Positions 17,422 to 26,841 are shown, numbered from the stretch's first letter. The stretch is 64,000 nucleotides of DNA from an uncultured Aequorivita sp. (GCA_937125455.1 CAKZLK010000002.1:32954-96953), one strand, 5' to 3'. Program-made: numbers and translations. Notes: generated from the sequence alone by a model not told the origin.

Positions 17422-18195
17422 TTGGATTTTCTCGACATTCGGATTATAGACATTGTAGATATTGTGCTAGTGGCATTCCTGCTTTACTATCTCTATAATT
17501 TGGTAAAAGGCACTGTGGCGATCAATATTTTGGTCGGAATCATTATTGTTTATGCAATTTTTATCGTTACCCAACTTTTAGAGATGGAACTGCTCAGCAA
17601 AATTCTCGGCGGTTTTCTCGGGGTGGGAATGTTTGCATTGATTGTTGTCTTTCAACAGGAAATAAGAAAGTTTCTTTTGATGTTGGGTTCTACAAATTTT
17701 AACGCTAGACGACGTTTTTTCAGGCAATTTAAAATGATGGGAAGGGATACCGGACCAAAAACCAACATCGAAGGAATTGTAGCTGCTTGCAAAAAAATGT
17801 CTAGCACAAAGACAGGGGCCCTTATTGTTATTCAGCGTAATAATAGTCTTGATTTTGTAAAAAACACAGGCGACGAAATGAACCTCGAAGTGAACCAACC
17901 CATTATTGAAAGTGTTTTCTTCAAAAACAGCCCGCTGCATGATGGCGCAATGATTATTGAAGAAAACCGAATCACCGCAACCCGTGTTATTTTACCAGTT
18001 TCAAACGACCGGAAAATCCCGTTGCGTTTTGGACTTCGCCACAGAGCAGCCGTTGGCATTACAGAAAAGACAGATGCAGTTTGTTTAGTAGTTTCTGAAG
18101 AAAATGGGACAATTTCCTATTTAAAGGATGGTGATTTTGTACTTTTTGAAAATACGGACGAATTAATAAAAATTCTAAAAAAAGATTTAAGTTAA
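17422..18195 (+). CDS. cdaA: diadenylate cyclase CdaA (c-di-AMP synthase)
   Basis: It makes cyclic di-AMP from two ATP. Three N-terminal membrane helices (about 11-80) precede a cytoplasmic DAC domain with the catalytic motifs DGA (174-176, in LHDGAMII) and RHR (206-208, in GLRHRAAVGI). It has 257 residues, the usual CdaA length. The start is a TTG. No CdaR regulator or GlmM gene is adjacent, unlike in Firmicutes. c-di-AMP typically controls potassium and osmotic balance and wall stress; that role is inferred from the family. Confidence 0.93.
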   Translation: MDFLDIRIIDIVDIVLVAFLLYYLYNLVKGTVAINILVGIIIVYAIFIVTQLLEMELLSKILGGFLGVGMFALIVVFQQEIRKFLLMLGSTNFNARRRFFRQFKMMGRDTGPKTNIEGIVAACKKMSSTKTGALIVIQRNNSLDFVKNTGDEMNLEVNQPIIESVFFKNSPLHDGAMIIEENRITATRVILPVSNDRKIPLRFGLRHRAAVGITEKTDAVCLVVSEENGTISYLKDGDFVLFENTDELIKILKKDLS

Positions 18196-19958
18196 ATCGC
18201 TTCTTCTGCCATAAACTGTACTTCGTAAAGATTTCTATAAAAACCATTTTGAAGTTTCAGCAATTCTTTGTGAGTACCTTCTTCCATTATTTTTCCAGCA
18301 TCCATCACAATAATTTTATCAGCTTTTTTGATAGTGGCCAAACGGTGCGCTATTACTATTGAAGTTCGCCCTTTTGTAATTTTATCGGTAGCCGTTTGGA
18401 TCATTTCTTCAGAATAGGTGTCAACGGAAGACGTAGCTTCATCCAAAACCAAAATACTAGGTTTGCTTACATAAGCGCGAAGAAAAGCAATCAATTGTCT
18501 TTGTCCTGACGAAAGCATGCTTCCGCGTTCCTTAACGTTATAATGATAACCACCAGGAAGGGATTCAATAAATTTGTGTACGCCAATTTCCTTAGCAGCA
18601 GCTATTACTTCTTTTTCCGAAATATCCGGATGGCCAAGCGTTATATTATTTAAAATAGAATCTGCAAAGAGAAATACATCTTGCAAAACAACTGCAATTT
18701 GGTTTCGGAGGGAAGCAAGTTTATATTCTTTTATGGAAATTCCATCGATAAGGATTTCACCGCTATTAATTTCATAAAAACGATTTAACAGATTGATAAT
18801 CGTACTTTTCCCAGCACCGGTGGCACCGACAATCGCAATGGTTTCACCTGGGTTTGCTTTAAATGAAATTCCCTTGATTACTTCCTCATCCTCATTATAG
18901 CCAAAGTGAACGTTTTTAAATTCAATTTCACCTTTGGTACTTGTGTAGTCAACCGTTCCCGAATCTGCAATGTGCGATTTGGTATCGAGAATTCCGAAAA
19001 CACGGTTTGCGGCCACCATACCCATTTGCAGGGTATTAAACTTATCTGCAATCTGCCGCAATGGTCTAAAAAGCATTTCGGCATATTGGATAAAAGCAGT
19101 AATAATACCTAAGGTAACAATACCGCCGCCAATTACATTCAATCCACCATACCATACCACCAAGCCTGTAGCCACAGCTCCTGCTGTTTCGGCAATTGGG
19201 AAGAAAATAGAGTTATACCAAACTGTTTTAATCCATGCTTTTCGGTGATTTTTATTTATTTCTTGAAATCGCTCGTATTCGGTTTTTTCACGTGTGAAAA
19301 TCTGGACTATTTTCATTCCTGTAATACGTTCTTGCACAAAAGTATTTAGGTTAGCAACTTGATTACGAACATCCTCAAAAGCAACTTTCATTGCTTTCTG
19401 GAATACGCGGGTAGCGTAAAGTATGAAAGGAAGAACAATAAATACTATTAAAGAAAGCCTCCAGCTTTGGTAAAGCATAAAGCCAGCAATAACAAGCATT
19501 TTCAATAAATCGCTAATAATCATAAAAAGTCCTTCGCTGAAAATACTAGAAATGGTTTCCACATCATTTACCGCTCGGGTTGTTAATCTTCCCACAGCAC
19601 TTTTATCAAAATATTGCATTTTGAAGCTCATCATCAACTTGAAAAGGCGTTGACGCATATCGCGAATTACACTCTGCCCGAGCCAGTTTGTGTAAAAAAT
19701 GAAAGCAAACTGAAAAAACACTTCTAGCAACAGCACAACAATCATTAAAATGATATACTTCATAAATCCATCGCCATCTTTAGGCACCATGGAATTATCA
19801 ATTGCCAACTCTAAAAGATAGGGTCGCAAAACCGCAAGACCAGACATTATAATTGCAGCAAAAGCTACAAAATAGAATATAAGCTTATAGGGCTTTGTAT
19901 AAGCCAGCAATCGCTTAAAAAGCTTAAAATCGAATGCATTACCTGTGGTTTCTGCCAT
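18192..19958 (-). CDS. ABC exporter, fused membrane and ATPase domains (MsbA/multidrug type)
   Basis: A 588-residue half-transporter expected to work as a homo- or heterodimer. Six membrane spans fill about residues 15-310. The nucleotide-binding domain has Walker A GATGAGKST, the Q-loop (VLQDVFLFADSI), the signature LSSGQRQL, Walker B ILVLDEATSS and the H-loop IVIAHRLATI. Its substrate could be lipid or drug and cannot be told from sequence. Its stop overlaps the cdaA stop region (convergent), and its start overlaps truA by one base. Confidence 0.93.
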   Translation of the reverse strand: MAETTGNAFDFKLFKRLLAYTKPYKLIFYFVAFAAIIMSGLAVLRPYLLELAIDNSMVPKDGDGFMKYIILMIVVLLLEVFFQFAFIFYTNWLGQSVIRDMRQRLFKLMMSFKMQYFDKSAVGRLTTRAVNDVETISSIFSEGLFMIISDLLKMLVIAGFMLYQSWRLSLIVFIVLPFILYATRVFQKAMKVAFEDVRNQVANLNTFVQERITGMKIVQIFTREKTEYERFQEINKNHRKAWIKTVWYNSIFFPIAETAGAVATGLVVWYGGLNVIGGGIVTLGIITAFIQYAEMLFRPLRQIADKFNTLQMGMVAANRVFGILDTKSHIADSGTVDYTSTKGEIEFKNVHFGYNEDEEVIKGISFKANPGETIAIVGATGAGKSTIINLLNRFYEINSGEILIDGISIKEYKLASLRNQIAVVLQDVFLFADSILNNITLGHPDISEKEVIAAAKEIGVHKFIESLPGGYHYNVKERGSMLSSGQRQLIAFLRAYVSKPSILVLDEATSSVDTYSEEMIQTATDKITKGRTSIVIAHRLATIKKADKIIVMDAGKIMEEGTHKELLKLQNGFYRNLYEVQFMAEEAI

Positions 19959-20701
19959 TATAAATTTATGTTATTGGGATAAATAACCTTAGTCAAATAC
20001 AACCCATGTGCGGGCGCTGAAGGGCCAGCTTCTTCCCTACTCCTGCTGACCAATATATTTTGAAATTCTTCCAAGGAGGTTTTTCCATAACCTACATTTA
20101 AAAGTGTTCCAACGATTGCGCGGACCATATTCCGCAAAAAACGATCCGCAGCAATTGTAAAAATAATAGTATTATTTTGTGTTTCCCAATATGCTTTCAC
20201 AATTGTACAATTGTACGTTTTCACATCGGTTTTGGAGCGCGAAAAGCATTGAAAATTTTTATAATGCAATAGTATTTTGGCAGCTTCGTTCATCAAATCC
20301 ACATTGGGTTTATTGTTTATTTGAAACGCAAAATCTTGTAAAAAGGGGTCTTTTTTAAGCGAAATAATGTATTCGTATTCCCTCTCAACTGCATCAAATC
20401 GGGCGTGTGCATCATCTTTTACCTCGAAAATATTTTTCACGGAAATATCTTTCGGGAGAAAGGAATTCATTCTGAAAACCAAATCTTCTGTGTTTTCAAT
20501 TTCATTAAAATCAAAGTGAGCAAAAAGTTGTTTTGAATGAACACCTGCGTCAGTTCTACCGGCACCAGTAATTTTCAAATCTTCCCGAAGCAACGTAGAA
20601 AGTGTTTCCTCCAAAACCTGTTGCACGCTAATCTGATCGGGCTGGCGCTGCCATCCAAAATAATTTTTCCCATTATAGGCTATTTCTATGAAATATCGCA
20701 A
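19958..20701 (-). CDS. truA: tRNA pseudouridine(38-40) synthase
   Basis: Converts uridines 38-40 of the tRNA anticodon arm to pseudouridine. It has 247 residues, with the catalytic aspartate D51 in GAGRTDAGVHSKQ and the later family motif FLRNMVRAIVGTL. The start is a TTG at 20701 giving MRYFIEIAYNGKNY, the conserved beginning of the family; no ATG lies upstream. It overlaps the ABC exporter gene by one base and is divergent from the phosphoesterase gene. Confidence 0.95.
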   Translation of the reverse strand: MRYFIEIAYNGKNYFGWQRQPDQISVQQVLEETLSTLLREDLKITGAGRTDAGVHSKQLFAHFDFNEIENTEDLVFRMNSFLPKDISVKNIFEVKDDAHARFDAVEREYEYIISLKKDPFLQDFAFQINNKPNVDLMNEAAKILLHYKNFQCFSRSKTDVKTYNCTIVKAYWETQNNTIIFTIAADRFLRNMVRAIVGTLLNVGYGKTSLEEFQNILVSRSREEAGPSAPAHGLYLTKVIYPNNINL

Positions 20702-20754
20702 TTGTTTTTTTTAGAATTCACAAAATTACAATTTACAGGTCAGCATTTCTGTTA

Positions 20755-20762
20755 TAAATTTG
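20755..20762 (+). promoter_or_regulatory. Bacteroidota -7 promoter element for the phosphoesterase gene
   Basis: TAAATTTG matches the TAnnTTTG -7 consensus of Bacteroidota primary sigma factors. It lies about 43 bases before the TTG at 20805, so a transcript would begin inside the upstream-most open frame. This supports the later start. No clear -33 TTG is seen. Confidence 0.5.
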
Positions 20763-20804
20763 AAAAAACTTAAATACCTTCGCAATCCATCAAATCCGCA
20801 CATT

Positions 20805-21296
20805 TTGAAAAAAATCCTCCTGCTTAGCGACACACATAGTTATATTGACGAAAAAATCCTAAAATATGTAAAGCAAGCTGATGAAGTTTGGCATGCAGGC
20901 GACATTGGCGATCTTTCAGTTACAGACTCTATAAAAGATTTAAAACCATTGCGAGCTGTTTATGGCAATATTGACAGCACCGAAGCGCGGATGGAGTTTC
21001 CGCTTAACAACCGTTTTATGTGTGAAGAAGTTGATGTTTGGATAACGCACATTGGTGGATATCCTGGAAAATATAATCCTTCCATTCGACAGGAAATTTA
21101 TTCAAATCCGCCTAAAATTTTCATTTGTGGACATTCACATATTCTAAAAGTGATGCCCGATAAAACCACAGGTCTGCTTCATATGAATCCAGGCGCCGTT
21201 GGCAAACACGGTTTTCAAAAGGTGAGAACAATGCTTCGTTTTGAAATTGATGGTGTAAAAATCCAAAATTTAGAAGTTATTGAGTTTGCGAAGTGA
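20805..21296 (+). CDS. YfcE/MJ0936-type metallophosphoesterase
   Basis: A small calcineurin-like phosphodiesterase of 163 residues. The metal-binding motifs appear in order: LLSDTH at the N-terminus, HAGDIGD, YGNIDS (in place of GNCD), THIGG and GHSH. Typical YfcE relatives hydrolyse simple phosphodiesters in vitro; the physiological substrate is unknown. I chose the TTG at 20805 (MKKILLLSDTH) over a TTG at 20760, which lies inside the promoter element. It is a single gene, divergent from truA. Confidence 0.88.
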   Translation: MKKILLLSDTHSYIDEKILKYVKQADEVWHAGDIGDLSVTDSIKDLKPLRAVYGNIDSTEARMEFPLNNRFMCEEVDVWITHIGGYPGKYNPSIRQEIYSNPPKIFICGHSHILKVMPDKTTGLLHMNPGAVGKHGFQKVRTMLRFEIDGVKIQNLEVIEFAK

Positions 21297-21330
21297 ATCA
21301 AAAAAGAAAGCATTTAACTTAACAAAAATC

Positions 21331-21362
21331 AAAAAACCCCTAAAGGTGGCATCCTTTAGGGG
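21331..21362 (-). terminator. Rho-independent terminator of the DUF4293 gene
   Basis: CCCCTAAAGG and CCTTTAGGGG pair around a six-base loop. On the minus strand the stem is followed by TTTTTTGATTTTT, so it ends transcripts of the DUF4293 gene, whose stop is 27 bases upstream. Confidence 0.85.
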
Positions 21363-21388
21363 TCTTGCACTAATATACCAAGATCGGT

Positions 21389-21799
21389 TTATCGCAAACG
21401 ATCAACAGATTTTACGAGGTCCTCATCCCTTTTTATGGCCTTGTTGGCCAGCACTAAAAATACGATAGAAATGATGGGAAAAAGCACCCCAATACCCTTC
21501 TCTGAAACAATAGTCTCTCCGGATAGTGTTAGCAATCTGTAAACGAAAACTCCCAGTAATACAAAGTTTGATATTATATTTAAACGGTTGAGCACAAATT
21601 GTAACTGCCGCTTTTTGAAACTTAAAATTGAAATAATAGCTAACGCAATAGAAACAAACATCAACCCAAAAATCAAGGGCTCATTACGTTCCATTATTAC
21701 AGAGCCATCTTCCCCCAAAACAACAGGAAACCACATAAATAAGGCTCCGATTATAACGGCTGAAACAACTAAATAAATGGTTTGAATGCGTTGTATCAT
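21389..21799 (-). CDS. DUF4293 four-helix membrane protein
   Basis: A 136-residue membrane protein with four predicted spans (about residues 5-30, 42-60, 72-90 and 103-120). MIQRIQTIYL at the start and a charged C-terminus (KRDEDLVKSVDRLR) are typical of DUF4293. The family is confined to Bacteroidota and usually sits divergent from rho, as here. Its function is unknown. A TAnnTTTG element lies 26 bases upstream. Confidence 0.85.
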   Translation of the reverse strand: MIQRIQTIYLVVSAVIIGALFMWFPVVLGEDGSVIMERNEPLIFGLMFVSIALAIISILSFKKRQLQFVLNRLNIISNFVLLGVFVYRLLTLSGETIVSEKGIGVLFPIISIVFLVLANKAIKRDEDLVKSVDRLR

Positions 21800-21824
21800 T
21801 TTTTAACAAAAATCTATTGCGCAG

Positions 21825-21832
21825 CAAAAATA
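21825..21832 (-). promoter_or_regulatory. Bacteroidota -7 promoter element for the DUF4293 gene
   Basis: TATTTTTG on the minus strand matches TAnnTTTG and lies 25 bases before the ATG at 21799. Confidence 0.5.
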
Positions 21833-22002
21833 CGCTATCTTTTTAAAAAAAATAACAACAGAATTTAATTTATTGTTGTATTATTGCAGTAACAATTCGT
21901 AACCAACTCAATCAAGGTTACTTAGTCTTCGAAAATTTTTTCAACGTACTTACCTTCTCAATAGGAAAAAATAGTATCAACTTAAACTATAGGATTTTTT
22001 AA

Positions 22003-23748
22003 ATGTTTGAAATTTCAGAATTAAAAAACAAAAAGCTACCTGAACTTCAGGATATAGCAAAAGAGCTCAATGTGCCCAAATATCGCACTCAAAAAAAATT
22101 GGATTTGGTATATCAAATTCTTGATTACCAAGCTGCAAATCCCAAAGCCGTAAAAGCAGTTCTTAAGTCGGAAACGACTTCTCCAGAAACAAAAAAGACG
22201 GAACCAGCTACTTCATCTCCGAAGGATACAAAGGACACGAAGGACACGAAGGAAAAGGATCAAAAACCTCGCCCTGTTAGGAACGAAAATCGAAACCAAA
22301 AGCCAAAACCGCAAAAGCCACAACCACAAAAGCCGCATCAAAACAAAAAGAATGATGACGACAATAAAGGCAGTGAGACTAACAAGCCTAACAACGACAA
22401 ACGTTCCAATAATGATAAAAGGGACGACAAAAAGCCGTCGCACCAGAAGTCAAATTCCAATGATAACGACAACAGGCAAAAAAACCAACGCAACGATAAT
22501 AATTCTGACAACCGTCAAAAACACCAAAGCAACAAGCAGAAAGACGGCAATGTTCAGGACAATAGAAATCAAGACAACAGAAATAATGGAAACAAAGATT
22601 CCAGAAACCGTTATCGCGAACCAGATTATGAGTTTGACGGAATAATTGAAAGCGAAGGCGTGCTGGATATCATGCAAGATGGCTATGGCTTCTTGCGATC
22701 CAGTGATTATAACTATTTGTCATCTCCCGATGATATATATGTTTCGCAATCGCAGATTCGTCTTTTCGGTTTAAAAACAGGTGATACTGTCTTGGGTGAA
22801 GTGCGACCGCCAAAAGAAGGAGAAAAATACTTTCCATTAATAAAAGTCAATAAAATAAACGGTTTGAATCCAAATGTGGTTCGCGACCGAGTTTCTTTTG
22901 AGCATTTAACACCACTTTTCCCGCAAGAAAAATTCAACCTTGCAGATAAACAAAGTACCATTTCAACTAGAATTATTGATCTTTTTGCTCCTATCGGGAA
23001 AGGCCAGCGAGGCATGATTGTTTCGCAACCAAAAACAGGTAAAACCATGTTGTTGAAGGATATTGCAAACGCAATAGCTGCAAACCATCCAGAGGTTTAT
23101 CAAATCATCCTATTGATTGACGAACGCCCCGAAGAAGTTACCGATATGCAACGTAACGTTCGCGGTGAGGTAGTTGCATCAACATTTGATAAAGAAGCTA
23201 CTGAACATGTTCGTGTTGCAAACCTAGTTATTGATAAAGCAAAAAGGCTGGTAGAATGTGGCCACGATGTTGTTATTCTTTTAGATTCTATTACGCGTTT
23301 GGCTCGTGCTTATAATACTGTACAGCCTGCTAGTGGTAAAATTTTGAGTGGTGGTGTTGATGCAAATGCACTTCACAAACCAAAGCGTTTCTTCGGTGCC
23401 GCCCGTAATATCGAAAACGGTGGTTCTTTGACCATCATTGCTACAGCACTTACAGAAACAGGATCGAAAATGGACGAGGTTATTTTTGAAGAATTCAAAG
23501 GAACCGGTAACATGGAACTTCAATTGGACAGAAAAATTTCCAATAGAAGAATTTTCCCTGCTATCGATCTTACTTCTTCCAGTACGCGTAGAGATGATTT
23601 ATTGCTTGACGAAAACACCATTCAACGTATGTGGGTGTTGCGCAAATATCTTGCAGATATGAATCCGGTGGAAGCGATGGAATTCATCAATGACAGAATT
23701 AAAAAAACCAGAAACAATGAAGAGTTTTTGATTTCGATGAACGGATAA
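22003..23748 (+). CDS. rho: transcription termination factor Rho with long disordered insert
   Basis: The hexameric RNA helicase that terminates transcription. It has 581 residues, well above the ~420 of E. coli Rho. The N-terminal helix-extended-loop domain (1-50) is followed by a low-complexity insert of about 150 residues (55-205) rich in Lys, Asn, Asp and Gln. Then come the RNA-binding cold-shock-like domain (about 213-290) and the RecA-like core with Walker [12 protein letters not shown] near 345, [11 protein letters not shown] and the Q-loop region ARAYNTV. Long inserts are usual in Bacteroidota Rho. The gene has a ~200-base leader and its own terminator. Confidence 0.97.
   Translation: MFEISELKNKKLPELQDIAKELNVPKYRTQKKLDLVYQILDYQAANPKAVKAVLKSETTSPETKKTEPATSSPKDTKDTKDTKEKDQKPRPVRNENRNQKPKPQKPQPQKPHQNKKNDDDNKGSETNKPNNDKRSNNDKRDDKKPSHQKSNSNDNDNRQKNQRNDNNSDNRQKHQSNKQKDGNVQDNRNQDNRNNGNKDSRNRYREPDYEFDGIIESEGVLDIMQDGYGFLRSSDYNYLSSPDDIYVSQSQIRLFGLKTGDTVLGEVRPPKEGEKYFPLIKVNKINGLNPNVVRDRVSFEHLTPLFPQEKFNLADKQSTISTRIIDLFAPIGKGQRGMIVSQPKTGKTMLLKDIANAIAANHPEVYQIILLIDERPEEVTDMQRNVRGEVVASTFDKEATEHVRVANLVIDKAKRLVECGHDVVILLDSITRLARAYNTVQPASGKILSGGVDANALHKPKRFFGAARNIENGGSLTIIATALTETGSKMDEVIFEEFKGTGNMELQLDRKISNRRIFPAIDLTSSSTRRDDLLLDENTIQRMWVLRKYLADMNPVEAMEFINDRIKKTRNNEEFLISMNG
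22218..22254 (+). repeat. 9-bp tandem repeat inside rho
   Basis: About three and a half copies of a unit close to AAGGACACG encode repeated KDT tripeptides in the disordered insert of Rho. The unit length keeps frame, so copy-number change would alter the insert without breaking the gene. Confidence 0.7.
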
Positions 23749-23768
23749 AAAATTTAAAAACAAGTCAT

Positions 23769-23800
23769 TAGTCCCGCGAGCAATTGCGGGACTTTTTTTT
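23769..23800 (+). terminator. Rho-independent terminator after rho
   Basis: AGTCCCGC and GCGGGACT pair around an eight-base loop, followed by eight T. It lies about 20 bases after the rho stop codon. Confidence 0.9.
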
Positions 23801-23843
23801 ATGGTTATTTTTTATTACTTAAAAAATAATCGTCCTGCTTTCC

Positions 23844-23851
23844 TATATTTG
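23844..23851 (+). promoter_or_regulatory. Bacteroidota -7 promoter element for the M14 peptidase gene
   Basis: TATATTTG matches TAnnTTTG and lies 19 bases before the ATG at 23871, between the rho terminator and the gene. Confidence 0.5.
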
Positions 23852-23870
23852 TTTGACATAAAAAATTACA

Positions 23871-25601
23871 ATGAGGAAAATTCTATTTCTTATAAATCTT
23901 ATAATCACGACTCTTTGTTATAGCCAACAAACTGTCTTCGAAGCTTCAAAAGGTTTAAAAACCGCAACCTATCAAGAAACAATAGCATTCTACAACGCTT
24001 TAGAAAAAAAATTTCCATCCATAACCGTTTTTGAAATGGACCAGACTGATAGTGGTTTTTCGCTTCATTTAGTGGTTTTTGATCCACAAAACAAAACCCA
24101 AGAGAAAACATCGGAAGCATTTTCAAAATATGGGAGGAATCTATTGCTAGTCAATAACGGAATTCACCCAGGAGAACCAGATGGAATTGATGCCACTATG
24201 ATGTTGTTTCGTGATTTTGCCGAAAATAAAATCCCAACTCCTAAAAATACAATTATTGCAACTATTCCTATTTATAACATTGGAGGAGCCTTGAACAGAA
24301 ACAGCACGAGCCGCACCAATCAAAACGGTCCAGACGAATACGGTTTTCGCGGAAATGCCAGAAACTATGACTTAAATCGAGATTTTATTAAATCTGACAC
24401 TAAAAACGAAAGAGCTTTTGCCAAAATTTTTCACTGGCTGAACCCAGATCTGTTTATTGACAACCACGTTAGTAACGGTGCCGACTATCAGTATACGCTA
24501 ACCCATCTTTTTACACAGCACGATAAATTGGGCGGAGCATTGGGAAACTATTTACACACTTCGCTGATGCCACAATTGGAAGATTCACTACACCAAAAAA
24601 ATTGGGATATTACTCCCTATGTAAACGTTTTTAATCAAGTTCCTGAAATTGGTTTTGAGCAGTTTATGGACTCACCGCGATATTCCACAGGGTACACCAC
24701 TTTGTTCAATACTTTAGGAATGATGGTGGAAACACACATGCTAAAACCTTACAAACAGAGAGTTGAAGGCACTTATGAATTGATGAAAACTTTTATTTCG
24801 ATTGTCGAAAAAGATGCTTCAGAAATAAAAATCCTTCGGGAAAATGCTATTGAGAAATACAAAGTTGGAAGTTATTATCCGCTTTCTTGGGAAGTGGATT
24901 CATCAAAGACATCAACCCTCATATTTAAAGGCTTTGAAGGAAAAATGATTCCGAGCAAAATTACAGGTGCTGACCGGTTGAAGTATTTTCGAGACAAGCC
25001 ATTTACAAAAAATGTTACCTATTACAATTATTTTGAAGCGAAGGACTCTGTGACAATTCCTTCGGCATATATTATTCCGAAAGGCTATTGGAACATAATT
25101 GAATTATTAAAATTGAACGGAATTAAGTTTTCTGAAATTAAAAATGATTCAACCATCGCTGCAGAAGTTTACAGGATTAAAAGCTTTGAAACGGTAAAAA
25201 ATCCGTTTGAAGGCCACTATTTTCATTACAAAACAGAGGTAACCAAAAACACAGAAAATGTTTTGGTAAAAAAAGGTGATATTTTAGTAAAAACCCAACA
25301 GTCGGGTGTTCGTTATCTTCTGGAAACACTGGAGCCCTCTGCTATTGACTCCTTTTTTAATTGGAACTTTTTCGACGCAATGCTTCAACAAAAAGAAGGT
25401 TTTTCACCTTATGTTTGGGAAGATATGGCTGAAAAATTTCTAAGTGAAAATCCAGAAATTAAGAAAGAGTTTGAATCCAAAAAACGCAATGAGCCTGATT
25501 TTTCAAAAAATTGGTATGCACAGTTAGATTGGATCCACAAACAATCGCCTTATTATGAAAAATCACACCTCCGTTATCCTATCGTTCGGGTGGGTGGTTA
25601 A
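23871..25601 (+). CDS. secreted M14-family zinc carboxypeptidase
   Basis: A 576-residue exported peptidase. It has a signal peptide (MRKILFLINLIITTLCYSQ) and an M14 catalytic domain with zinc ligands H and E in IHPGEPDG (about residue 97), substrate-binding RN-type residues near NYDLNRDF, and a later His in FIDNHVSNG. The last ~220 residues form an extra domain with no motif I recognise. It probably digests peptides in the periplasm or outside the cell. The 3' end overlaps the convergent NUDIX gene by 39 bases. Confidence 0.88.
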   Translation: MRKILFLINLIITTLCYSQQTVFEASKGLKTATYQETIAFYNALEKKFPSITVFEMDQTDSGFSLHLVVFDPQNKTQEKTSEAFSKYGRNLLLVNNGIHPGEPDGIDATMMLFRDFAENKIPTPKNTIIATIPIYNIGGALNRNSTSRTNQNGPDEYGFRGNARNYDLNRDFIKSDTKNERAFAKIFHWLNPDLFIDNHVSNGADYQYTLTHLFTQHDKLGGALGNYLHTSLMPQLEDSLHQKNWDITPYVNVFNQVPEIGFEQFMDSPRYSTGYTTLFNTLGMMVETHMLKPYKQRVEGTYELMKTFISIVEKDASEIKILRENAIEKYKVGSYYPLSWEVDSSKTSTLIFKGFEGKMIPSKITGADRLKYFRDKPFTKNVTYYNYFEAKDSVTIPSAYIIPKGYWNIIELLKLNGIKFSEIKNDSTIAAEVYRIKSFETVKNPFEGHYFHYKTEVTKNTENVLVKKGDILVKTQQSGVRYLLETLEPSAIDSFFNWNFFDAMLQQKEGFSPYVWEDMAEKFLSENPEIKKEFESKKRNEPDFSKNWYAQLDWIHKQSPYYEKSHLRYPIVRVGG

Positions 25602-26192
25602 ATATTCTTTTGGGAAAAGGAGTTTTATATTTTCATATGAGTCTTGCAAAGCGATTTGCGACTTTTCAAAATTCTTCCACTTTACTTTTTTTATTCCTTC
25701 CTCTGGTTCGGGAATGAGAGGACCATTGTAATCGCTATACATTTCGTACCAATAGGTTATTTTTAAGCGAAATTTATTATTCCGAGTAAAAACGTGATAG
25801 GTCTTCATAATAAAATCACGGATTTCCAGGTCTTTTACCCCAGTTTCCTCAATAACTTCACGAATCGCAGCTTCTCTGTGGGTTTCCCCTTTCTCAATTT
25901 TTCCTTTCGGAAGATCCCATTTTTTGTTGCGGCGAATAAAAAGAATTTCTTTTTTGTTGTTATAGACCAACCCACCTGCTGCTTCAACAACTTTTATTTT
26001 TTTCCGAAGAAAACGCTCCAGTTTTTCAGCATTTTTATGGTACAGGTTCACATAGAGCAGTTCACCATTGTTTATTTTTCTCACCAACTTCTTAAAATGC
26101 GCTTTTTTTAAAGGAATGGTGGTGTAATGCTCCCCAATATTTTTCTCTGTGGAAAGAATAATAGGAATTTCTTTTACAAAAACTTTATACAT
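25563..26192 (-). CDS. NUDIX hydrolase
   Basis: A 209-residue protein with the complete Nudix box GKIEKGETHREAAIREVIEE (followed by TGV) near residues 102-124, the site that binds metal and diphosphate. The first ~70 residues form an N-terminal extension also found in Flavobacteriia homologues. The substrate is unknown. The ATG at 26192 (MYKVFVKE) is preferred over one at 26213. It lies seven bases from the divergent pyrE start, and the gene's 3' end runs 39 bases into the M14 peptidase gene on the other strand. Confidence 0.88.
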   Translation of the reverse strand: MYKVFVKEIPIILSTEKNIGEHYTTIPLKKAHFKKLVRKINNGELLYVNLYHKNAEKLERFLRKKIKVVEAAGGLVYNNKKEILFIRRNKKWDLPKGKIEKGETHREAAIREVIEETGVKDLEIRDFIMKTYHVFTRNNKFRLKITYWYEMYSDYNGPLIPEPEEGIKKVKWKNFEKSQIALQDSYENIKLLFPKEYLTTHPNDRITEV

Positions 26193-26195
26193 TTG
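26188..26195 (+). promoter_or_regulatory. Bacteroidota -7 promoter element for pyrE
   Basis: TACATTTG matches TAnnTTTG and ends five bases before the pyrE ATG at 26200. The transcript would start at or very near the ATG, giving a leaderless mRNA. It overlaps the first codon of the NUDIX gene on the other strand. Confidence 0.45.
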
Positions 26196-26199
26196 CACT

Positions 26200-26841
26200 A
26201 TGATATTAAACAAAGAAACGGCCCAAAAAACCGCTGCGTTACTATTGCAAATTAATGCAATTAAATTGCAACCACAAAACCCTTTTACATGGGCCTCCGG
26301 ATGGAAGTCTCCAATTTATTGCGACAATCGCATTACACTCTCCTATCCGATGATTCGCAACTACATTCGCGAAAACCTCGCAAAACAAATTGAGGAACTT
26401 TACGGAAAGCCCGAAATGATTGCAGGTGTAGCCACTGGCGCGATAGGAATTGGCGCTTTGGTGGCAGATTACCTGAACGTTCCTTTTTGCTACGTTCGCC
26501 CCGAAGCAAAGGGGCACGGCCGCCAAAATAAAATTGAAGGCCATTTGGAAAAAAACACAAATGTAATTGTAGTTGAAGACCTAATTAGCACTGGGAAAAG
26601 CAGTTTGTTGGCCGTTGAGGCTTTAAAAGAAGCAGATGCTAATGTAAAAGGAATGCTTGCAATTTTTAGTTACGGTTTTAATACTGCAGAAGAAAATTTC
26701 AAAAAGGCAAATGTTACGTTGAACACCTTGAGCAATTATGAAATGTTGCTGGAAGAAGCGGAAAAGTCAAAGTATATAAATTCCAAAGAAGCAGTTTTAC
26801 TTTCGGAATGGCGGAAGAATCCTGAGAGTTGGGGACAATAA
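26200..26841 (+). CDS. pyrE: orotate phosphoribosyltransferase
   Basis: The UMP-synthesis enzyme that joins orotate to PRPP. It has 213 residues. Visible motifs are the PRPP-binding VIVVEDLISTGKSS, the flexible catalytic loop PEAKGHGRQNKIEG, and the N-terminal FTWASGWKSPIYCDNR typical of PyrE. I chose the ATG at 26200 (MILNKETA); the longer frame from 26149 starts inside the NUDIX coding region. It is followed by a secreted hypothetical protein and an SRPBCC gene on the same strand. Confidence 0.95.
   Translation: MILNKETAQKTAALLLQINAIKLQPQNPFTWASGWKSPIYCDNRITLSYPMIRNYIRENLAKQIEELYGKPEMIAGVATGAIGIGALVADYLNVPFCYVRPEAKGHGRQNKIEGHLEKNTNVIVVEDLISTGKSSLLAVEALKEADANVKGMLAIFSYGFNTAEENFKKANVTLNTLSNYEMLLEEAEKSKYINSKEAVLLSEWRKNPESWGQ

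Noticed and set aside
20760..20804. Longer N-terminus for the metallophosphoesterase
   Set aside because: The upstream TTG overlaps a TAnnTTTG promoter element, and the family begins directly with the first metal-binding strand at the later TTG.
22213..22677. Possible CRISPR-like or repeat array in the rho 5' part
   Set aside because: The short units are in-frame codons of the disordered insert; there are no spacers of uniform length and no cas genes in the window.
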